A DNA stretch of 64,000 nucleotides from Betaproteobacteria bacterium (GTDB lineage: Bacteria > Pseudomonadota > Gammaproteobacteria > Burkholderiales > Usitatibacteraceae), in NCBI GenBank assembly GCA_016709665.1, contig JADJMI010000003.1, positions 124,001 through 188,000 of the forward strand, in the 5' to 3' direction. The position numbers and the translations under genes were made by a program. The notes under the pieces were generated by a model that was not told the origin of the DNA, did not search any database, and saw only the letters and a program-made list of their open reading frames with translations. Position 1 is the stretch's first letter; each line of letters begins with the position of its first letter. Of the stretch, positions 59,866 to 64,000 are shown in pieces.

Positions 59866-60954
59866 TCAGGCGAACAGCCGGCGCGCGAGCGCTCCGCCGG
59901 CGGGGATGCCCTGCGCGTCCATGCGCTCGCTCACCTGCTCGAGCGAGCGGCGGATGGCGGCGATGCCGGCCGGCCCCAGGGGCTTCCTCGCGTCGTCCAC
60001 CAGTTCGCCGCCGAGCGCCCGGGCGAACGCGTCCGCGGTGGCCGCGAGGCCGGCGAGCGCCTCGTGGGGTTTCGGGACGAGCGGCACGTCGAGCGCGAAG
60101 GTGAGGCCCTGCACCCAGGCCTTGCCGCCGGCATCCGGGTCCGCGAATCGAAGCGTCGTGGAAGAAAGGCCATCCGGAAGGCGCCGCTCGAAGGAACCGT
60201 CGCCACGCTCGGCGTAGCCGTGCTCGAGGGCGAGCGCCTTCACACGCGTGACGCCGAAGGGCGACGCGGGACCCGTGCGGACGTTCACCGCGACCTCGAA
60301 GTCGGCCTCGGCGCAGAAGCGGTCCAGTTCCCGGGCGCGCGCGGCCGCGAGCGCGGGACTTTCGCGCTGGGAGACGGCGTTGATCGACGCGGCGAATCCC
60401 GCCACCGTGTCGTTGAAGGCCGCGATTTCCTCCTCCGGTACGGGGCCGGCCCGGCTCGCGAGCTGCAGGCCCGCGCGCAGTTCGCGCCACGACTCTTGCG
60501 GCGTATCGGAGACCGGCAGCCACTGCTCGTCCACGAGGCCCTCGACCGCGACCGCCGCCGCGTGGGCAGCCAGCGCATCGAGCAGCGGCTCGAGCTGCTC
60601 TCCCGTGACCGGCGTGTCGGCCAGGACGAGCGCGACCGAATCGATGCGCGTCGAGAGGATGGCGCCCCCCGCGGGTTCGGCCTGCGGGTCGGCTTGCGGC
60701 GCGACCTCGCGCAGGGGCGCGGTGAGCTCGTCGATCGAGCCGACCGACGGGTCGCCGCGGGGTTCTCCCGGCACGGCGCCGAGCGTGGGCTCCCGGCGGT
60801 CGGCCGCGGGATCGAGCAGCGGGTCGGCGCCCGGGGCCCGGAAGGTGGCCTCGGCGCGCTTTCTCGACTTGCGCTCCTGCAGGACGTTGTAGCCGAAGAC
60901 CGCCGCCACGAACACGGCGCCGAGGGCGATGAGGGCGAGCTGGAGATCAGACAT
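59866..60954 (-). CDS. zipA: Cell division protein ZipA
   Basis: 362 residues. N-terminal membrane anchor (LQLALIALGAVFVAAVFGYN), a charged and Pro-rich linker, and a C-terminal ZipA FtsZ-binding domain (about 220-360: VNVRTGPASPFGVTRVKALA, LTFALDVPLVPKPHEAL). Tethers FtsZ to the membrane. The N-terminal linker is longer and the domain more diverged than in E. coli; position between smc and ligA supports the call. Confidence 0.85.
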   Translation of the reverse strand: MSDLQLALIALGAVFVAAVFGYNVLQERKSRKRAEATFRAPGADPLLDPAADRREPTLGAVPGEPRGDPSVGSIDELTAPLREVAPQADPQAEPAGGAILSTRIDSVALVLADTPVTGEQLEPLLDALAAHAAAVAVEGLVDEQWLPVSDTPQESWRELRAGLQLASRAGPVPEEEIAAFNDTVAGFAASINAVSQRESPALAAARARELDRFCAEADFEVAVNVRTGPASPFGVTRVKALALEHGYAERGDGSFERRLPDGLSSTTLRFADPDAGGKAWVQGLTFALDVPLVPKPHEALAGLAATADAFARALGGELVDDARKPLGPAGIAAIRRSLEQVSERMDAQGIPAGGALARRLFA

Positions 60955-61084
60955 GGTTGCGTGCCGGGACTTTCACGCCGCCGGCGCCTCCGTCAAATTG
61001 TGCAAGATTCCGCCTTCAGCGCGTCGGCGCCTGTCCGCATGCGGCTTGCCGTCGATCCCCCGAGGGGGCCCCTCGCCGGGTGCC

Positions 61085-64000
61085 TCATGCGGCCTGCTTT
61101 CGCGCGAATTCCATCGCCGCTTCGATGTCGACTTCGACGATACGCGAGACGCCCGGTTCCTGCATCGTCACGCCGATGAGCTGCTGGCCCATCTCCATCG
61201 TGATCTTGTTGTGCGTGATGAAGAGGAACTGGGTCTGCGCCGACATCTGCTTCACCAGGTCGCAGAAGCGCTCGGTGTTCGGGTCGTCCAGGGGCGCGTC
61301 CACCTCGTCCAGCAGGCAGAAGGGCGCGGGGTTCAGCTTGAAGAGCGAGAACACGAGCGAGATGGCCGTGAGGGCCTTCTCGCCGCCCGAGAGCAGCTGG
61401 ATGGAGCTGTTCTTCTTGCCCGGCGGCTGCGCGAAGACCTGCAGGCCCGCGTCGAGGACTTCCTCGCCCGTGAGCTTCAGGTAGGCCTGGCCGCCGCCGA
61501 ACAGGGCCGGGAACATCTCCTGGAAGTTCTTGTTCACCGTGTCGAAGGTGCCCACCAGCAGCTCGCGCGTCTCGCGGTCGATGCGCTTGATCGCGGCCTC
61601 GAGCGTTTCCACGGCCTGGGTGAGGTCGGTCGCCTGGGCGTCGAGGAAGTTCTTGCGCTCGCGCGACGTGTTGAGTTCGGAGAGCGCCGCGAGGTTCACG
61701 GGCCCCAGCGCGGCGATTTCCTCCGTGAGACGGTTGATCTCCGCCTGCATCCCCGAGGAGCGCACGCGCTTCTCGATCTGCTCGGCGAGTTCCTCGCGCG
61801 TGGCGCCCGCTTCGGCGAGCTGCTGGGCGTACTGCTCCACGTGCGTGGCGGCTTCCTGTTCCTTGATGCGAAGCTCCGTGATGCGCTCGCGCAGGGGCCC
61901 GAGCGCCTGCTCGACCGCCATGCGGCCTTCCTCCAGCGTGCGCAGCGCGTCGGTGATGTGCTCGAGGCCGGCGCGAGCGTCGGCGAGGGCGCGTTCGCGC
62001 TCCGCCTTCACCCCGAGGGCGGCCGAGAGGCGCTCGCGCACCGTGCCCTCCTCGAGCTGGCCGAGTTCGGCCTGCACGTTGCCTCGATTGAGCGCGAGCG
62101 CCGCGAGCCGCTCGCCCATGGAGACGGCGAGGCGCCCTTGCGACTCGACCTTCTCGCGGCAACTGCGCTCGTGGAACGCGGCTTCCTGGACCGCCCGCTC
62201 GGCGGCGAGGATGCCCGCCCGCGCGCCACCCAGGGCCTCGGCGGCCGCGCGCGCGCCCTGCTCGAGTTCCTGCAGGCGCTGCACGATGGCCTCGATCTTC
62301 TGCGAGCCTTCCTCGAGGGCGTGCTGGGCCTCCTGCATCTCGAGGCGTTCCTTGCCCTCCTCTGCCTCGATGTCCGCGAGCTCCGCGCGGATCGCCTCGC
62401 GGCGTCGCTCGGCCTGCTCGCTCGACTGGGCGAGCTTGAGGTGCTCGACCTCGAGGTCGTGATCCTCCCGGCGCGCGCGCGCGAGTTCGTCGCGCAGGCG
62501 GCGCGCTTCCTCCTGCGATTCGCGCACCAGCGTGTCGAGCTGGCGCAGGCGCTCCTCGACGGCGGTGCGCGCCGCGGCCACGGCGGGAAGCTTGCCGTGC
62601 AGCTCCTCGATCTCGCGCTGGCGCTGCAGGACGCCATGCAGTTCCGACTGCGGGCCGTGGAACACGACGCCCTGGCGCGAATAGAGGTGGCCGGACTTCG
62701 AGACGAGCATGCCGCCCGGCGGCAGGATCCGCGCGAGCTCCAGGCCGTTCTCGCCCTCGGGCAGGATGAAGACGTGCGCGAGCGCGTCCTTCAGGTAGGC
62801 GCTCACGCCGCCGCGCGCGCTCGAGACGACGCTCGACAGGGGCTTCAAGTGCGAACCGGCGGCGGCCGCATCCGGCGCGCCGCGCTCGACGAATACCGCG
62901 AAGCTGCCGGGGGGCGCGTCGCGCAGCAGCTCGGCGAGGTCGCCCTCCTCGCCCAGGCGCGCCGCGTTGAGGCGCACTCCCAGCGCGGCCTCGACGGCGT
63001 CGTCCCAGCCGGCCTCGACGTGGATGGCCTGCCAGAGGCGCTCGGCGCGCTCGAGTCCGTGGGCCTTCGTCCAGTCGCCCAGGCGGGAATTGTTGTCGAG
63101 CTTCGCCTGCTGCGCCTCGAGGGCCGAGAGGGCCGCCTCGATCTGCGCGAGCTCGCGCGTGCGCTCCTGCAGCGCGTTCTGCTTGGCGAGGCGCTCCTCT
63201 TCCAGCGCCGGGAGCCGCGATTCCGCCGCGTGGTGCGCTGCGTCGGTTTCCGCCAGGCGCCCGGCGAGGGCCTCGCGCTTCGCCTCGAGCTCCGCGAGTT
63301 TTTCCGGCTCCGGGAACACGAGGGCCATGTTCTCCTGCTTGAGGCGGTTCTTGCGCGCCTCGAGCTGCGCCAGGAGCTTGAGCGCGTGCGATTCGCGCGT
63401 CTCCTCGACGCCCTGCGCCTGCTCGGCGGCGGACATTTCCGATTCGGCCGCACGCACGTCGGCCGTGGCCTTCTGCGAGCGCGCCTCGGCTTCCGGCAGG
63501 CTCGCCCGCACGGCCTCGAGCTCCGCCTCGCGCTGCTCGATGGCGGCGAGGGCGTTCTCGATCTCGCCTTCCCAGCGGCCGCGGTCGGACTGCGCGCCGG
63601 CGATGGACTGTTCGACGGAGAGTATCTCGGCCGCGATGCCCTCGAGCTGCGCGCCCATGCGCCGGCGATTCTCGCCGAGGAAGGCGATCTCCTGCTCGAG
63701 CGACTGCACCTCGCCGTTGGCGGCGTAGAGCGCGCCCTGCAGGGAGGAAAGCTGGTCGGTCTCCTCGTAATGGCGGCTTCTCAGGTCCTCGAGGCCGCGC
63801 TCGGATTCGCGCAGCTTCGCGGTCTCCTGCTCCAGCAGCACCTGGGCCTTCTGCACCTCGTTGCCGAAACGGTTCTTCGCCTGTTCCGCCTCGCGAAGGC
63901 GCGTGAAGGCGAGCAGGTTGTGATTGAGCGAAAGCTGGGACTGCAGGTCCTGGTAGCGGGCGGCCACCTCGGCCTGCTGGGAGAGGCGCTCGAGCTGCAG
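61085..64000 (-). CDS. smc: Chromosome segregation protein SMC, C-terminal part (runs off the window edge)
   Basis: About 970 residues of the C-terminal end. Long coiled coil, then the hinge (about 62.6-63.0 kb), second coiled coil, and the C-terminal ATPase half: signature LLSGGEKALTAISLVFSLFK, Walker B PFCLLDEVDAPLDD and the D-loop/H region FLFITHNKITMEMGQQLIGV. The Walker A half lies outside the window. Head of the smc-zipA-ligA row. Confidence 0.96.
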   Translation of the reverse strand: MQLERLSQQAEVAARYQDLQSQLSLNHNLLAFTRLREAEQAKNRFGNEVQKAQVLLEQETAKLRESERGLEDLRSRHYEETDQLSSLQGALYAANGEVQSLEQEIAFLGENRRRMGAQLEGIAAEILSVEQSIAGAQSDRGRWEGEIENALAAIEQREAELEAVRASLPEAEARSQKATADVRAAESEMSAAEQAQGVEETRESHALKLLAQLEARKNRLKQENMALVFPEPEKLAELEAKREALAGRLAETDAAHHAAESRLPALEEERLAKQNALQERTRELAQIEAALSALEAQQAKLDNNSRLGDWTKAHGLERAERLWQAIHVEAGWDDAVEAALGVRLNAARLGEEGDLAELLRDAPPGSFAVFVERGAPDAAAAGSHLKPLSSVVSSARGGVSAYLKDALAHVFILPEGENGLELARILPPGGMLVSKSGHLYSRQGVVFHGPQSELHGVLQRQREIEELHGKLPAVAAARTAVEERLRQLDTLVRESQEEARRLRDELARARREDHDLEVEHLKLAQSSEQAERRREAIRAELADIEAEEGKERLEMQEAQHALEEGSQKIEAIVQRLQELEQGARAAAEALGGARAGILAAERAVQEAAFHERSCREKVESQGRLAVSMGERLAALALNRGNVQAELGQLEEGTVRERLSAALGVKAERERALADARAGLEHITDALRTLEEGRMAVEQALGPLRERITELRIKEQEAATHVEQYAQQLAEAGATREELAEQIEKRVRSSGMQAEINRLTEEIAALGPVNLAALSELNTSRERKNFLDAQATDLTQAVETLEAAIKRIDRETRELLVGTFDTVNKNFQEMFPALFGGGQAYLKLTGEEVLDAGLQVFAQPPGKKNSSIQLLSGGEKALTAISLVFSLFKLNPAPFCLLDEVDAPLDDPNTERFCDLVKQMSAQTQFLFITHNKITMEMGQQLIGVTMQEPGVSRIVEVDIEAAMEFARKQAA

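Overview
The window is a G+C-rich stretch of chromosome from a Gram-negative bacterium, most likely a betaproteobacterium. Evidence: the block bamA-ompH-lpxD-fabZ-lpxA-lpxB-rnhB lies behind rpsB-tsf-pyrH-frr-uppS-cdsA-dxr-rseP; map-glnD is divergent from rpsB; smc-zipA-ligA is in the order common in Betaproteobacteria; and Bug-type solute-binding proteins are present. The species cannot be named from the sequence alone.

Layout. (1) 0-9.2 kb: start of ppsA, ppsR, a frameshifted GDSL autotransporter esterase, small envelope proteins, a patatin/BamA-type phospholipase and a queuosine-precursor transporter. (2) 9.2-24.6 kb: about 15 kb of minus-strand housekeeping genes, with many genes overlapping by four bases, driven at least in part by a strong promoter before rpsB. 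(3) 24.5-25.2 kb: a gene-free region built of two inverted repeat units. (4) 25.2-28.7 kb: map and glnD. (5) 28.7-54.7 kb: a catabolic region. (6) 54.7-64 kb: housekeeping genes (def, mtnP, hpt, galU, ligA, zipA, 3' part of smc).

The catabolic region is the most interesting part. Its left half has a LacI regulator facing a TRAP transporter operon that continues into a HisD-family dehydrogenase (HpsN-like), an SDR, a zinc alcohol dehydrogenase, a GMC flavoprotein dehydrogenase and a CBS-BON protein, then formaldehyde detoxification genes and a sulfatase. Its right half has sulfoacetaldehyde acetyltransferase (xsc), two IclR regulators, a TauE/SafE exporter, a complete tripartite tricarboxylate-type transporter (Bug-TctB-TctA), a SauS-like acylating aldehyde dehydrogenase, a SauT-like acyl-CoA ligase and acetate kinase. 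Together these suggest uptake and breakdown of C2/C3 sulfonates (sulfoacetate, isethionate, perhaps dihydroxypropanesulfonate) through sulfoacetaldehyde to sulfite and acetyl phosphate, with sulfite export and ATP formation. Substrates are inferred from family and context.

Four genes (GDSL autotransporter, fghA, the SauT-like ligase, ligA) each carry a single-base indel at or beside a short G/C run. Because ligA is normally essential, these are more likely sequence errors than real mutations.
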